Shown here: positions 36,512-47,099 of the stretch, in pieces
How positions within the stretch are numbered: position 1 is the stretch's first letter
Layout of the letters: each line of letters starts with the position of its first letter
NCBI GenBank assembly: GCA_041390465.1
Contig: JAWKPW010000017.1
Span: 1 to 64,000, forward strand
Source of the DNA: JAABRU01 sp041390465
GTDB taxonomy: Bacteria; Desulfobacterota; Desulfobacteria; Desulfobacterales; Desulfococcaceae
DNA: 64,000 bases
Direction: 5' to 3'
Position numbers and translations under genes: made by a program
Notes under the pieces: model-generated
Told to the model about the DNA's origin: nothing
Databases searched by the model: none
What the model saw: the letters and a program-made list of their open reading frames with translations, nothing else

Positions 36512-39028
36512 ATGAAATTTCAACTGAAAATCATAGCCATAACGATGTTTGTTCTCATTCTCGCGATGACACTGAGTTCAGTCCTGAGTCTCGTGTCTTT
36601 TGAGAAGATATACACCTCTTCGCTGATATCCGTGTATGAAGCGGCCGGAAAGAACCTCAAGCGCAAAACAGAGCAGTCTCTGCGATTCGGCAAACCTTTG
36701 GACAAATTTCAGGGGATGGAGGTGCTGCTTGCAGAAGTTCTTGAAAAAAAGAAGGATATATCCTATGTGGCAGTGGGAACGCCTGATGGGGATATTTTGT
36801 ATCATACAGATCCGGAGCAGATTGGAAAAACCTTTCCGTATCCTGTGCCGGAATTTGCTCCGGGGCAGACTGCGATTACCCGGCTTGACAGGGGAATGTA
36901 TCTGACATTTCTGCCGCTTCTCAAGCGCGCGGATGAGCCCGCAGGCATTGTCCTGATGTCATTTTCACGGGAAGTCATATACAAAAGACTCAGCAAAATG
37001 GCAGTTGAGAATGTAAAAGCAGTGGCATCTGTCACTGCGGGAGCCTCCTTTCTGCTTGTGGGACTGCTTGCTTTTTTTATGCGCGGGGATCTGCACAAAA
37101 ATATCCGTCTGAAAATTTTTGGCATTGCAATGGGGATGATTGTCGCGGGACAGCTTGTTTATTCCTTTGTCAATATCAGGACCTTTCAGGAAAGCCATCT
37201 GGAGACTGTTGAGACAACCTGTCTGAATTTGGCAGAATTTTTAAAAGAGGATATGGAATATGTGCTGAATTTCAATATTCCTCTGTCCCGTCTGATAAAA
37301 CTGGAAAACACCCTGAAAGAGATTGCGGATGTGACTCCGGAACTGTCCTTTATCGAAATTTCTGACATGGACAGAAATGTTCTGTATTATGCGGATCACC
37401 AGTCCATGAGACGGACTGATCCGGGAGAACGGAAAAGCGATGCCTCTGCCAGTATTGTGACACCTGTTTTTTATCAGAAAGAAAACCGTCAGGTCGGTAT
37501 GATTGGGATGAAAATATCTCCGGAAATGATAGAAAGCAAATCGCGGGAAATTCTGCTGGATATGATAACCGTGATTCTGACTTCCCTTCTGATCGCGTTT
37601 GAGGTTCTGACCTTTTCCCTGAAGCGCAGCACGGCTGAATTGCAGCAGGAGAAGCATATCATCCCCTATTCCTACATCCGTCCGGTCATTTTTCTGTTTA
37701 TCATGGCAGACGGCTTCTGCACCTCGTTTTTTCCCATGTATGCGGATATGCTCTATCAGCCCCTGTGGGGGATCTCCAGAGAAGTGATGACAGGTCTGCC
37801 GATTTCCGTTTACATGCTCTCTGTCGTGTTCAGCATGCTCCTGGCCGGAAACTGGTCTGATCGGACAGGATGGTACAGGCCCCTGATGATCGGAATCTTT
37901 GCCAATGCATCCGGTCTGATTCTGACCGCAATGGCACAGGACATGCTTCAACTGCTTCTGTTCCGCTGTCTTACGGGAATCGGTTTTGGAATTGTTTTTA
38001 TTGGGGGGCAGAGATTCGTGGCAGAGTATACAGATTCTCAGCAGAGATCTGCCGGAATGGCCTCTTTTCTGGCCGCATTTTCTGCGGGCAGTATCTGCGG
38101 CACTGTGATGGGTGGGATGCTGGCAGATCGCATTGGCTACAGGAATGTCTTTTTTTTCAGCGGAATGATTTCCCTGACAGCGTTGCTCTGCTGCCTGTAT
38201 ATATTCAAAAATGAATCCAAAGAGAGTGAAAAAAAGACAAAGGGAGCCTTTCCCTTCAGGGAAGTGTTTAAGGCACTCAAGGACCCTGAATTTTTTTCCA
38301 TTGTGTTTTTACAGGCAATTCCGGCAAAAATCATCCTCATCGGATGCCTGTTTTATCTGGTGCCGCTGTATCTGAAAAATCTTCAGATCTTGCAGTCCGA
38401 CATCGGACGTGTTATTATGACCTATAATATGGCAATTGTGCTGCTGGGATATTTCTTTTCAAAATATCTTGATAAGCAAAGGCACAGAAAATATTACATT
38501 TTTGCCGGAGGAATGCTTACCGGTCTTTCCATGATATGTTTTTACAGGGAGTATGCGGATTCCGGTTTTCTTGCAACCCTGCTTCTGGTCATCGCCATAG
38601 GGATTTCCCATACCTTTTCCATATCCTCCCAAATGGCTGTCATCACAGAGACAAAGGTTATCAAAGAGATAGGGACAGGCACGGGGATGGGGGTTTTCCG
38701 CTTTTGGGAAAGACTGGGAAATGTTGCCGGACCTCTGCTCGCGGGGTTTCTGATTGTAAAACTGGGATATGCACAAACCTTTGCGGTACTGGGAAGCATG
38801 TCTGTCATATGCAGTCTTTTGTATCTTGTCACAGTTTTTTGGCAGAAATATCAAAAAGCACCGGCAATATCCGGGGAGCTGGCATATGGCAGTTTCCCGC
38901 ACGCGGCAAAGGCAGAGAAAATTCCGAGACGGAAAAATCAGACGGAAAAGCGCAGGCGGAGCCGCCGGAAACCCAACCGGCATGTTTCGGAGGCCGCATA
39001 CGGAAGGTCTGGAAAAAAACAGAAATGA
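36512..39028 (+). CDS. Cache-like sensor fused to an MFS transporter
   Basis: 838 residues from ATG 36512. Two periplasmic sensor regions, each between membrane helices: about 35-175 (SYVAVGTPDGDILYHTDPEQ, YLTFLPLLK) and about 235-355 (SFIEISDMDRNVLYYADHQS), typical of Cache-type ligand domains. From about 385 on follows an MFS core (ADGFCTSFFPMYADMLYQPL, AGNWSDRTGWYRPLMIGIFA, RCLTGIGFGIVFIGGQRFVA, GGMLADRIGYRNVFFFSG) with about ten to twelve helices and a basic tail. The D-R-x-G-x-R loop of MFS proteins is visible twice. Sensor and transporter in one chain suggests a transceptor. Ligand unknown. A structured RNA with terminator precedes it. Confidence 0.85.
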   Translation: MKFQLKIIAITMFVLILAMTLSSVLSLVSFEKIYTSSLISVYEAAGKNLKRKTEQSLRFGKPLDKFQGMEVLLAEVLEKKKDISYVAVGTPDGDILYHTDPEQIGKTFPYPVPEFAPGQTAITRLDRGMYLTFLPLLKRADEPAGIVLMSFSREVIYKRLSKMAVENVKAVASVTAGASFLLVGLLAFFMRGDLHKNIRLKIFGIAMGMIVAGQLVYSFVNIRTFQESHLETVETTCLNLAEFLKEDMEYVLNFNIPLSRLIKLENTLKEIADVTPELSFIEISDMDRNVLYYADHQSMRRTDPGERKSDASASIVTPVFYQKENRQVGMIGMKISPEMIESKSREILLDMITVILTSLLIAFEVLTFSLKRSTAELQQEKHIIPYSYIRPVIFLFIMADGFCTSFFPMYADMLYQPLWGISREVMTGLPISVYMLSVVFSMLLAGNWSDRTGWYRPLMIGIFANASGLILTAMAQDMLQLLLFRCLTGIGFGIVFIGGQRFVAEYTDSQQRSAGMASFLAAFSAGSICGTVMGGMLADRIGYRNVFFFSGMISLTALLCCLYIFKNESKESEKKTKGAFPFREVFKALKDPEFFSIVFLQAIPAKIILIGCLFYLVPLYLKNLQILQSDIGRVIMTYNMAIVLLGYFFSKYLDKQRHRKYYIFAGGMLTGLSMICFYREYADSGFLATLLLVIAIGISHTFSISSQMAVITETKVIKEIGTGTGMGVFRFWERLGNVAGPLLAGFLIVKLGYAQTFAVLGSMSVICSLLYLVTVFWQKYQKAPAISGELAYGSFPHAAKAEKIPRRKNQTEKRRRSRRKPNRHVSEAAYGRSGKKQK

Positions 39029-39087
39029 ATGCCGTTTCCCCATATGCCGAGGATATTCCGGACAATTGTTGAAAAGGGAGAAAAATA

Positions 39088-40285
39088 ATGGATTATTACC
39101 GTTTTCTGGATGATCAGCTCAATGAGGCCCTCAAAACAGATTTGGAATTCAACAATTTTCCGGGTGCTGAACCCTACAGGCTGGCTCCGGATGTTCTCCA
39201 AGGATTTTTTGATCGGTATGCCCTGATCAAAGAATTTCAGAAAACAACACTGGAACTGTTCAACGCGAGTTTGAATGGTGAGGCAGATCCGGAAATCGCT
39301 TCCCTGATACTCAACGAACTTCCGGAACAGCAGGGATGGCAATATCACAAAGCCCTGAATATGAAGGATACTCCGGTTTTTTTCAGAACCGATGAGGTCA
39401 TACCGGGGAAAATCTGCGAAATACAATGTCCTGCATCTGCATGGGGAATTTATGAGCAGTTGTATCATTGTTACAGACACTTCGGTTTTGAAATCAGCAG
39501 TTTTCCCAAAAGCCTGTCTGAAAGTTTTTCAGATGCTTTGACGCAACATATAGGGAAACCTCCGTTGATTCATCATCTTATTGATCATTCCTCCATTCCG
39601 CATGATGTCAGATTTTTTCTGCAGCAGACGCGGAAACACGGGTTGAAATATTTTACGTATGACAGGGGGATAACGCCTTATAACTGCAATTTTATCAGAG
39701 CGCATATCTTTGTAGGGCTTTGGACGGAAAACTATGCTTCGGATCGATTGGCTTGCTATAAAGCCGGAAAGCTGAAATACGACCTGCCTCCAATCATCCT
39801 GTTTGATGAAAAAATGCTCTATATGCTTCCCTTCTGGCATAAAACAAGGCATTATTATTCAGATCAGATTCGGGAACTGTTTCCTTATACACAACTTATC
39901 ACCTGAAGGTGTTGTTCTTGAAGATGGGACAAAAAAATCAGCCCTCGAAGACTTATGCAACCTTTCACAAAAGCAGAGGAATTATTATATCAAATACGCA
40001 AGCAGCGATTTTTTGATTAAATGGGGGAGCAAAGGTGTATATTTTATGGGAAATTATTCCCGGATCAAGTGCAAAGAATTTCTTGATAATATTGCAAAGG
40101 AGTATTGCAGAAAACGATATTGGGACTATCCAGAAAGGGATGTTTCCCATGGAGGAAAGCGCGTCTTTTATGTATGCAGGGATAAAAATATAAAGGATTC
40201 AAAGCTATATTCCAAATTCAGTGGATTTTACGGGCCGAAAGGACTGATGGGGGTTATGGTCATGCAGTTGATTTTCACAAGGTAA
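39088..40285 (+). pseudogene. Conserved protein of unknown function, one frameshift
   Basis: ATG 39088 behind AAAGGGAG gives 272 residues (MDYYRFLDDQLNEALKTDLE, PAFWH-like end HKTRHYYSDQIRELF). The frame stops at 39906, but similar-quality coding continues in the next frame from about 39900: PEGVVLEDGTKKSALEDL, QKQRNYYIKYASSDFLIKWG, SKGVYFMGNYSRIKCKEFLD, to 40285. Together about 398 residues. The YYIKYASSDFLIKWGS phrase recalls ATP-grasp-like proteins, but I do not recognise the family. One base change near 39903 would repair it. Confidence 0.6.
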
Positions 40286-40981
40286 AATCTCATGGAACTT
40301 AAAGAAAAACTTTAATTTTATTAACATTTAATTCGCATCATTCCATAGATCGCAAAGGAAACTTTTTAAAGTAAACTTAAAACGCATTATTAAACAAAAT
40401 CATGACCAACAGTGAATTTCAGTGTATTGCAAACTAAGTTTTTTTAAAAAATTTAGTTTGTTAAACATACAGTTATTCTATAAAAAACTAAATTGCTTAT
40501 ATTGTAGTTTATTCTAGAAAAGAATATCCGACAAAGCAGCACAAACTGGAAGCTTATGTTGCTTTGAAAGACCCCGGATCTTAGGGTATGTTCTTTTCCG
40601 TAAATCACCCATGGTTCTAAGCTGACATTTCGCCACAGACAGCGGGAATGAAGATGGGTGACAACTTTGAAAAGTTGTCACATCCTGCTGGAACCAGCCA
40701 GCCGGGTTCATTCCGGAGAGATCAGTTTCATTAAATTCAGAATTATCATAGAAATATCAACAGAACCTGAGTATGTTATTATGTACCCGGTCAGAATTTC
40801 CTGGCATTTAAGAATCTGATTTTTCTGGTGAAAATCAGGTTGTTCATGCAGGTGAATCCCGCGGCATTCCGGAAATATGACCGGGTACTTGCAAAAATTT
40901 ATTTTTTATGTATCATCATTTCGCGAGCAGGAATGATTGTGTGGGGCGTAACATGATTTATAAATTTATAAGGAGGATTGT
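40286..40981. other. AT-rich intergenic region with palindromes
   Basis: No gene. AACTAAGTTTTTTTAAAAAATTTAGTTTG (40433-40461) is an AT-rich hairpin with a partial third copy at 40486. 40653-40684 is a GACAACTTTGAAAAGTTGTC palindrome. 40783-40888 is a larger inverted pair GTACCCGGTCAGAATTTC / GGAAATATGACCGGGTAC with an inner CTGATTTTTCTGGTGAAAATCAG hairpin. Confidence 0.6.
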
Positions 40982-42047
40982 ATGAAGTTTGATCGCAGAA
41001 ACGGTATAATATCTCTCAGTGTGCTGATGATATTTTTTGCAATTTTTCTGCCGCTCTCAGCAGATGCAGAAAATAAGAAAATCTATCGGATAGGATATTC
41101 TTGAGGTTGCGCCTTACTGGATATTTTCGTATGAAATTGAGGCGATTAAAAAAGCATTCGCTGAAATGATGGAAAGACAGAATCGAATCTCTCGGATAAG
41201 CTTCTTTCAGTCCGGGCCGTGAAGAAGATAAAAAGCCATTGCGGACGAAACGTGCGGAAGAACTGATGGCACGAAAGGATATTGATCTCATTATTTCGGC
41301 TAGAACAGATACTGCAACTGTTTTTCTTAAAAGTCAATAACGGAAAAACTCCGATAGTTGCCATTTCTGTCAGTGATCCCATAAAATCCAAATTTGTTTT
41401 GAATGAACAGGATTCAGGAATTGACAATTTCACTGTCCGCATTGTGCCGAACCAGTTCAAACGCATGTTTGAAATTTTCCATGATAGGGCAGGATTCAAA
41501 AAACTCGGTATTGATGATTGGGATACAGAAAACGGGAAAAAATACACCAATCTTGACGATGCTCATCTTGTTGCCAAAGAGCGGGGATTTGAGATAATCG
41601 AGTACAACAAAGTCATGAATCAGGAAAGGGGAAGACTGTCTCAGGGATCAGGAACTGTTTCGGCAAAGATAGACGCTTTTTTTATCCTCGCTCTGAACTG
41701 TTTGACTGGAAAGCAAGTGATGGTAATGTCTGCTGGATTTTCTGAGCGAGAAAAAAATCCCCAGTTTTGCCAGAAATGGAACAAGAGATGTCAAGGCAGG
41801 CGCGCTGATGGGATTTTCCACGGTTGATTTTTCCAGCAGAGGAAAATTTGTTGCGGATAAAATCGTAAAGATTCTGCAGGGCGAAAAACCCCGGTCTCTG
41901 CCCATGGTGGACAATGCCATTCCCAAAATATCCTTCAATCTGCATGTGGCTGAAAAGATCGGATTCAATCCGCCCTTTGACATCTTGGCTGCTTCCGATG
42001 AACTGTTTCAGGAAATCACACTGCCGGAAGATCGGCTGGTCAAGTGA
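40982..42047 (+). pseudogene. ABC substrate-binding protein (PF04392-like), frameshifted
   Basis: Signal peptide from ATG 40982 (SLSVLMIFFAIFLPLSADA), then IYRIGYS and a stop. Later frames carry LEVAPYWIFSYEIEAIKKAF, ARKDIDLIISARTDTATVFL, NNGKTPIVAISVSDPIKS, FKKLGIDD, DVKAGALMGFSTVDFSSRGK and FVADKIVKILQGEKPRSLP, KIGFNPPFDILAASDELF to the stop at 42047. At least four shifts. Family members bind small molecules for ABC import or hand ligands to sensor proteins, which suits its position before a Cache-HAMP gene. Confidence 0.75.
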
Positions 42048-42084
42048 CGGAAAACTGGCAAACGAAAGTTTTTGTGTATTTTAA

Positions 42085-42118
42085 GAACCGGGTTTTTTTG
42101 GAAAAACCCGGTTCTTGC
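42085..42118. terminator. AAGAACCGGGTTTTTTTGGAAAAACCCGGTTCTT hairpin
   Basis: Strong stem of about 14 bases, 40 bases after the substrate-binding relic. It resembles the central hairpin of the MITE-like elements and may act as a terminator. Confidence 0.6.
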
Positions 42119-42200
42119 AAAACTCAGGTCTGAACGCCTTCCGAAGTTTCCCAGACTTGGGAAGTCTTTATAACATCTGAAAGTTCCGGTGACTTATCTT

Positions 42201-44939
42201 ATGATGAAAAAACTCAGACTCGGCACCCGCCTGAACATCTCTTTCGGACTTGTTCTGTTCGTTCCCATGATTATTGCCACAGTCTTCTCCATTGTGTATT
42301 ACAGCCACAAAATTGAACAGGAAGCTGTCAACACAATAACTTCAGAACTGAAGATCGCCGAGCTGATCTACCGGAACGCACTTGAGGAAATGAAAAACCT
42401 TGCTGATGCCTACTCTCAGAAAAAAGAAGTCACAGTGCTGCTTGGATATAATGTGGGAGAAAAGCTGGGGGCGGAACTGAACAGGTCGGCTCAAAGTGAT
42501 CATATTGACATGATCACGATAACAGACGCATCCAATGCCGTCATGGTGCGTTCCCATGCGCCGCTCAAGATCAATGAACCTTATCTGCAAAAACCTTATA
42601 CCGCTGAAGTGCTTTCCGGCAAATCCTTGGGGTTCACAGAAATTCTCGATCTCAGTGAACTGAAGGAGGAAGGTCTTGCCGGTCTTGCAAATGATTTGAA
42701 TTTTCTTTCAAAAAATGCCTCAGTGATTACCCTGACCGGCACGGCACCGGTATATGACCGGAACAGGAGCACTGTCATCGGGACAATCATTGTCCGCCGC
42801 ATACTCAACAACAAACCGGATCCCATACAGCACATCACCCAATCTCTCAATGTCAGCGCTGCCCTGAGCATGAAGGAACAGATTATCCAGACTTCCGGGG
42901 AGCGATCCGGTGCAGAAGGAGTGAAACCTTTTATTCCCCCGCGGGTTGACATGGCCAGAATGCTTGAACAAAATACCATTTTCAATGTCAAAGACATGCA
43001 CAAAGGAGGAAGCATTTCCGCAGGTCTGCCGGTAAGAGATTACAGCGGCACACCGGTCGGGCTCCTGATGGTGCAAAGCGGTGTGGAATCCTACCTGCAG
43101 ACCCGCAATACGGCTGTTGTCACGCTTCTGAGCATATTTGTCATCGGACTGATTCTTGCCTTCAGCATCAAAACCATCATTGGCCGGGATATTGTAATCC
43201 CGGTGCAGAAGCTCAGGGAAGAGGCGGAAAAAATCAGGGCCGGAGAATACGGGCATACCCTTGAGGTGCGCTCCGGGGATGAAATCGGGGAACTGACCGA
43301 ATCCTTCAACACCATGTCTCAGGAACTGCGGGAATATGACCGGCAGCTCCGGGAACACAATCTGCAGCTTGAAGAACGGGTCAAAGAGCGCACGGCTGAA
43401 CTGCAGATTGCCAATCAGCAGCTTATCAGCGCAAACACGGCTCTGGAGGATACTTTGGAAAGACTCAATCCGGGGGTGTCAAAGCTGATTGGCAACAACC
43501 GGCAGCAACTGGGTCTGGTGTATGCAACCGAACTGGTGGCAGATGTATGCACTTACACCAAACTCAACATGATTTTGGGCGAAACCCTGATGGGCGAGTT
43601 TATGCGAAAATTTTTCAGGGAAAGCCATAAACTTCTGGCCCAGTATCGCGGCATGTTTGACAAAACAGTCGGGGATCAGATCGTTGCGATTTTCGGAATG
43701 CCCAAAGACGATTCTCCGGCCAGCCCGATTCATCCCTTTGATGCGGTTGCCTGCGCGCTGAAACTCATCAGGGCCGCAGAAGCCATCAACACGATTATGC
43801 AGTCGGCCATTCAGGACAATTACACGGCAATCATCAATCGTCATAATTCCTTATCTGACGAAGACCGCAAAAGCATCCGGATTGAGGATTTGAAATTCCA
43901 GTGCCGCATCGGCATCAACACCTCAGATCCGGACAGCAGCAGAGAAATCGATCGGATGCGGATGGTGATGATGGGAGCCGAGACCTACGTGGATTATACA
44001 GCCCAGGGCGGTGCAGTGATTTATGCGTTCCGTCTGGAAAGCAGCGGAACTCCGGGACATATCCATATCGGAGAAAATACCAAACAGATGGTCTCCCATG
44101 TGTATCAGCTTGAAGAGCTGCCCCAGATTACCCTGAAGGGGCTGGGGGTTCAGACCGGGTACCGCGTCATCGGGTCTCAGTCTGTGTTTGAAAATATTTA
44201 TCCCAAAACAAAGTTTTACAAACTCTATTGCAACAACATTCCGCCAATGCTTTCTTTTCTGATGAACAGCATCATTGTGGGAAAAATTCAGATCAAAGAG
44301 GTCATCAAAATCAATGAATATCTGGATGTGGACATTCCCTATCTGGAGCATCTGGCAGGGGTGTACAATCTCTGCATGGCACGGGCGCTGTTTGCCTGTG
44401 CTGTCGCGGAATATGTGAAGATGGATGAGGAAAGACGCAATGCCATTGTTTTTGCTTCCTTATGGCACAATGTCTGCGCGCTGATTCCGGATTCCCAGTC
44501 CTTTTATCTCTCTGATGTGAAAACGCAGATTCCGGAAAACATAAATGCGGATCTTGCGGAAAAAATTCTGACAGACATACAGCATCCGAGTGCCGAAACA
44601 CCCGATGCAGGCATTATTCTGGCTGCAAATCTGTTTGATCATAAAGTTTTTGACAGAACCTGCCTGCAGAACCGAAGCAGTGACATCATATCGGCAAAAG
44701 AGACGCTGGCTTTGATGAAACTGGAAGACAAATGGGATCCTGCCATGCTGTCCGCGTTTGAAGCCCTGCTGATTGCCGCAGAAAAGGCTGCCGAATCTCC
44801 GGAAATCCATGCTGATGCAGCGGATATTCCGACTCTGCCCAACGATCCGAATCTGCTTGCAAAGATGATTGAAAAAACATTTTCCCCGCAGCAGCGGAAA
44901 GAACTTGTTTCAAAGCTTGGGCAGACTGCCGTTTTTTGA
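42201..44939 (+). CDS. Cache-HAMP membrane protein with divergent class III cyclase and HD-like domain
   Basis: About 912 residues; ATG 42201 preferred over GTG 42189. First helix (FGLVLFVPMIIATVFSIVYY), large periplasmic double-Cache-like region to about 305, second helix (VVTLLSIFVIGLILAFSI), HAMP (PVQKLREEAEKIRAGEYGHT), coiled coil, then a cyclase-like domain: LVADVCTYTKL and KTVGDQIVAIFGM keep the two metal aspartates, but the catalytic Asn of the VNxAxRLE segment is Ile (GGAVIYAFRLES), with the Arg kept. The C-terminus (LEHLAGVYNLCMARALFACA ... FASLWHNV) is shaped like an HD phosphohydrolase with HN instead of HD. Likely a receptor whose output domains are partly degenerate. Probably works with the adjacent binding protein. 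Confidence 0.8.
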   Translation: MMKKLRLGTRLNISFGLVLFVPMIIATVFSIVYYSHKIEQEAVNTITSELKIAELIYRNALEEMKNLADAYSQKKEVTVLLGYNVGEKLGAELNRSAQSDHIDMITITDASNAVMVRSHAPLKINEPYLQKPYTAEVLSGKSLGFTEILDLSELKEEGLAGLANDLNFLSKNASVITLTGTAPVYDRNRSTVIGTIIVRRILNNKPDPIQHITQSLNVSAALSMKEQIIQTSGERSGAEGVKPFIPPRVDMARMLEQNTIFNVKDMHKGGSISAGLPVRDYSGTPVGLLMVQSGVESYLQTRNTAVVTLLSIFVIGLILAFSIKTIIGRDIVIPVQKLREEAEKIRAGEYGHTLEVRSGDEIGELTESFNTMSQELREYDRQLREHNLQLEERVKERTAELQIANQQLISANTALEDTLERLNPGVSKLIGNNRQQLGLVYATELVADVCTYTKLNMILGETLMGEFMRKFFRESHKLLAQYRGMFDKTVGDQIVAIFGMPKDDSPASPIHPFDAVACALKLIRAAEAINTIMQSAIQDNYTAIINRHNSLSDEDRKSIRIEDLKFQCRIGINTSDPDSSREIDRMRMVMMGAETYVDYTAQGGAVIYAFRLESSGTPGHIHIGENTKQMVSHVYQLEELPQITLKGLGVQTGYRVIGSQSVFENIYPKTKFYKLYCNNIPPMLSFLMNSIIVGKIQIKEVIKINEYLDVDIPYLEHLAGVYNLCMARALFACAVAEYVKMDEERRNAIVFASLWHNVCALIPDSQSFYLSDVKTQIPENINADLAEKILTDIQHPSAETPDAGIILAANLFDHKVFDRTCLQNRSSDIISAKETLALMKLEDKWDPAMLSAFEALLIAAEKAAESPEIHADAADIPTLPNDPNLLAKMIEKTFSPQQRKELVSKLGQTAVF

Positions 44940-45005
44940 GAAAAGCCTGTTCTGCGGATGGTCTTTTGACAGCAGGCCAATGCTGCGCAATTCATTCCGG
45001 AACTG

Positions 45006-45959
45006 TCACGGATTTATCAGATTCAGTCTGTTCACAAAATCATGTGCCTGCGTATTTTCTTTGAACTGATGTTTCTGATGGATTCGATACACCTTTCCAA
45101 CTGCCCTGTGCCATGCGGAATTCCTGTTTTCCTCCAAAAAAATCTCATAACTTTTCTTCAGCTCCGGGTTCATCTTTTTGGATTCCCAGTCAAACACAGG
45201 GGAATTGTCCAGCCCGGCCAGATAAACATGGAGCAGCCATTTCAGTTCCGGCTCAATGATTGTTTTTGTTTCCTGAAGGTTCGGATACCTGGTGGCAAAT
45301 TCCTCAAAACGGATGATTCTCTTTCTCAGTTCATCCCAGGGGATGACCAGACCTCCATCCATGACAACATCCTGTTTTGATTCTTCCTTCATAAACACAA
45401 GATATTTGTTTGCATCCACAGGCCAGTCGCGCAGCATATCGCACAAAAAATCAAAATCCTGTCTGAGATCCCATCCGCCTTCCCCATCAGGTGCGATTTT
45501 TATCCCGCATTTCGCATACCGGATGAATTCTTCCAGTTCAGCGGCATACTGTTTCCGGACAAGCTCTTTCCTTTCCTGCTCCATCCTGTCAAATCCCCGC
45601 AGAGGATTGCTGTAATTTCCATCCGCAATTTCGTAAAATTCAGACAAAAAATGCAGAAATTTTTCTTTGGAAAAAAACTGTCCCCTGCTTTCCTCTAAGA
45701 CTTTGTCATAGAATTCCATGAAGAAACGGAACCCATCCTGCACATATTTGTCATTTTTTGGAAATGATTTGTGAAATTCCTCCCTGGCGGCAAGAATGCT
45801 TTCTTTCTGTGATGTTTTCAGGTTTGCAAGGGCCTTCCTGTATGCTGTCATGCTGTCAGATGACTGTGACTCCTTTCCCAATGCCAAACCCGTCAGAAGG
45901 ATGATCAGGAGAAAGGACGCGGTGACACCAAAACCTGCTATTTCGTATCTTATTGACAT
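45006..45959 (-). CDS. Secreted or membrane-anchored protein of unknown function
   Basis: 317 residues behind GAGGAAAAAAAG. N-terminal hydrophobic stretch (IAGFGVTASFLLIILLTGLA) is a signal anchor or signal peptide; the rest is charged and helical (FHKSFPKNDKYVQDGFRFFM, GGLVIPWDELRKRIIRFEEF). No family recognised. Faces the cyclase gene tail to tail. Confidence 0.7.
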   Translation of the reverse strand: MSIRYEIAGFGVTASFLLIILLTGLALGKESQSSDSMTAYRKALANLKTSQKESILAAREEFHKSFPKNDKYVQDGFRFFMEFYDKVLEESRGQFFSKEKFLHFLSEFYEIADGNYSNPLRGFDRMEQERKELVRKQYAAELEEFIRYAKCGIKIAPDGEGGWDLRQDFDFLCDMLRDWPVDANKYLVFMKEESKQDVVMDGGLVIPWDELRKRIIRFEEFATRYPNLQETKTIIEPELKWLLHVYLAGLDNSPVFDWESKKMNPELKKSYEIFLEENRNSAWHRAVGKVYRIHQKHQFKENTQAHDFVNRLNLINP

Positions 45960-46378
45960 CTTTTTTTCCTCACAAAGATAAGGTATAACTGTTTATAATA
46001 ATTTTTTCATTATGAATCAGAATTGACCGGAATTTCGGGAGGCCGATTTTTTCCTGCATCGGTTTGATTTCAGAATCTCAAATCAGGAGATGAATGTCAA
46101 CAGGTTTATTCTGAACAGTATTTCGTTATGCTTGCAGATATACACTTGGCAAATGAAAAACAGGAATGGGACCCAAAGGGATAATTAAAGAAAAAGAGTT
46201 TTTTAAACTGACTGATTTGTGTCCTTTGCGGTCAAAGGTTAAAGGAAAGCATGGTTTCAAAGGCGAACCGGTATAAGTCAAAATTGACCGGTCGGCAGAA
46301 AGGATTGGAATCCCAATCTGTTCAAACAGAAAGAGTTCAAAGTGAATCTGTTTCCTTTTATTATAATATCCTGTGTGC
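45960..46378. other. Intergenic region, no gene
   Basis: Holds a TCCTTTGCGGTCAAAGGTTAAAGG..CATGGTTTCAAAGGCGAACCGGTAT half element at about 46214-46275, part of the same dispersed family as 48914-49074. Otherwise featureless. Confidence 0.5.
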
Positions 46379-46970
46379 TCAGAGATTCACCACCTGATCC
46401 GCGACCTGCATGGAGGTGACAATATCCAGCATATTGGTGGTTTCGCCCACTGCTTTCCGGTCCAGCAGGTTGAAATGGGTAAGACAGGTTCCGCAGACCA
46501 GAATGCTGATGCCCTTTTGCGACAATTCATTGAGATCATCCAGTGCAGGGGAACCCTGTATGCAGAGTTTTACCCCGTTGTTCACAAACACCAGACGCCA
46601 GAGATCCGGCCCCATTTCTTTGAGGGTTTTGACAAAACTGAGCATCAGCTTCTTTCCCAGATCATCATCGCCGAATCCCATGCGATCAGTGGGAATCACA
46701 ATCAGAATCTTTTCTTTCCGGTTCCGGTTTTTTCTTCGAGTTTCCGGCAGGGCTGATGCCTCTGCCTTTTCCGGTGATGTGAAAATTTCCCTCTTTTTCT
46801 TCCACGGAAATGTCAAACTGCCTTGATTCCAGAAAAAGGGACACATTCTCTTTGGAGGCTTTGCTGTCCACAATGATTTTCAGCACATCGGCTTTCTCAT
46901 TCTCAATCGCGGCTTTTGTCATCAGCACCGGAGCCGGACAGGCCAGCCCTCTGGCATCAATTTCTTTCAT
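46379..46970 (-). pseudogene. yedF: Selenium-metabolism protein YedF, frameshifted
   Basis: ATG 46970 gives the TusA-like domain MKEIDARGLACPAPVLMTKA with the CPxP motif, then EEKEGNFHITGKG. The frame is lost near 46705-46735 in a basic linker (KKKPEPERK); the DsrE-like domain continues one frame over as KILIVIPTDRMGFGDDDLGK, ISILVCGTCLTHFNLLDRK, ending at 46379. Both domains are complete, so one base separates it from an intact gene. YedF genes accompany selD in anaerobes. Confidence 0.8.
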
Positions 46971-47023
46971 ATCTGATCTCCTTATCAGAAAGCAGAACAA
47001 GCTTCCAGTTTGTGACTTGGCAC

Positions 47024-47099
47024 ATGAAAACAAGCTGGAAATTTGTTCCACTTTGCCTGACATTGACTATGAAAACAAGCTGGAAACTTGTTCTACTCT
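47024..47099. repeat. Two direct copies of ATGAAAACAAGCTGGAAA.TTGTTC
   Basis: Copies at 47025-47055 and 47069-47099, a third related GAACAAGCTTCCAGTTTGTGACTTGGC piece at 46996. They fill the selD-yedF gap. Confidence 0.6.
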
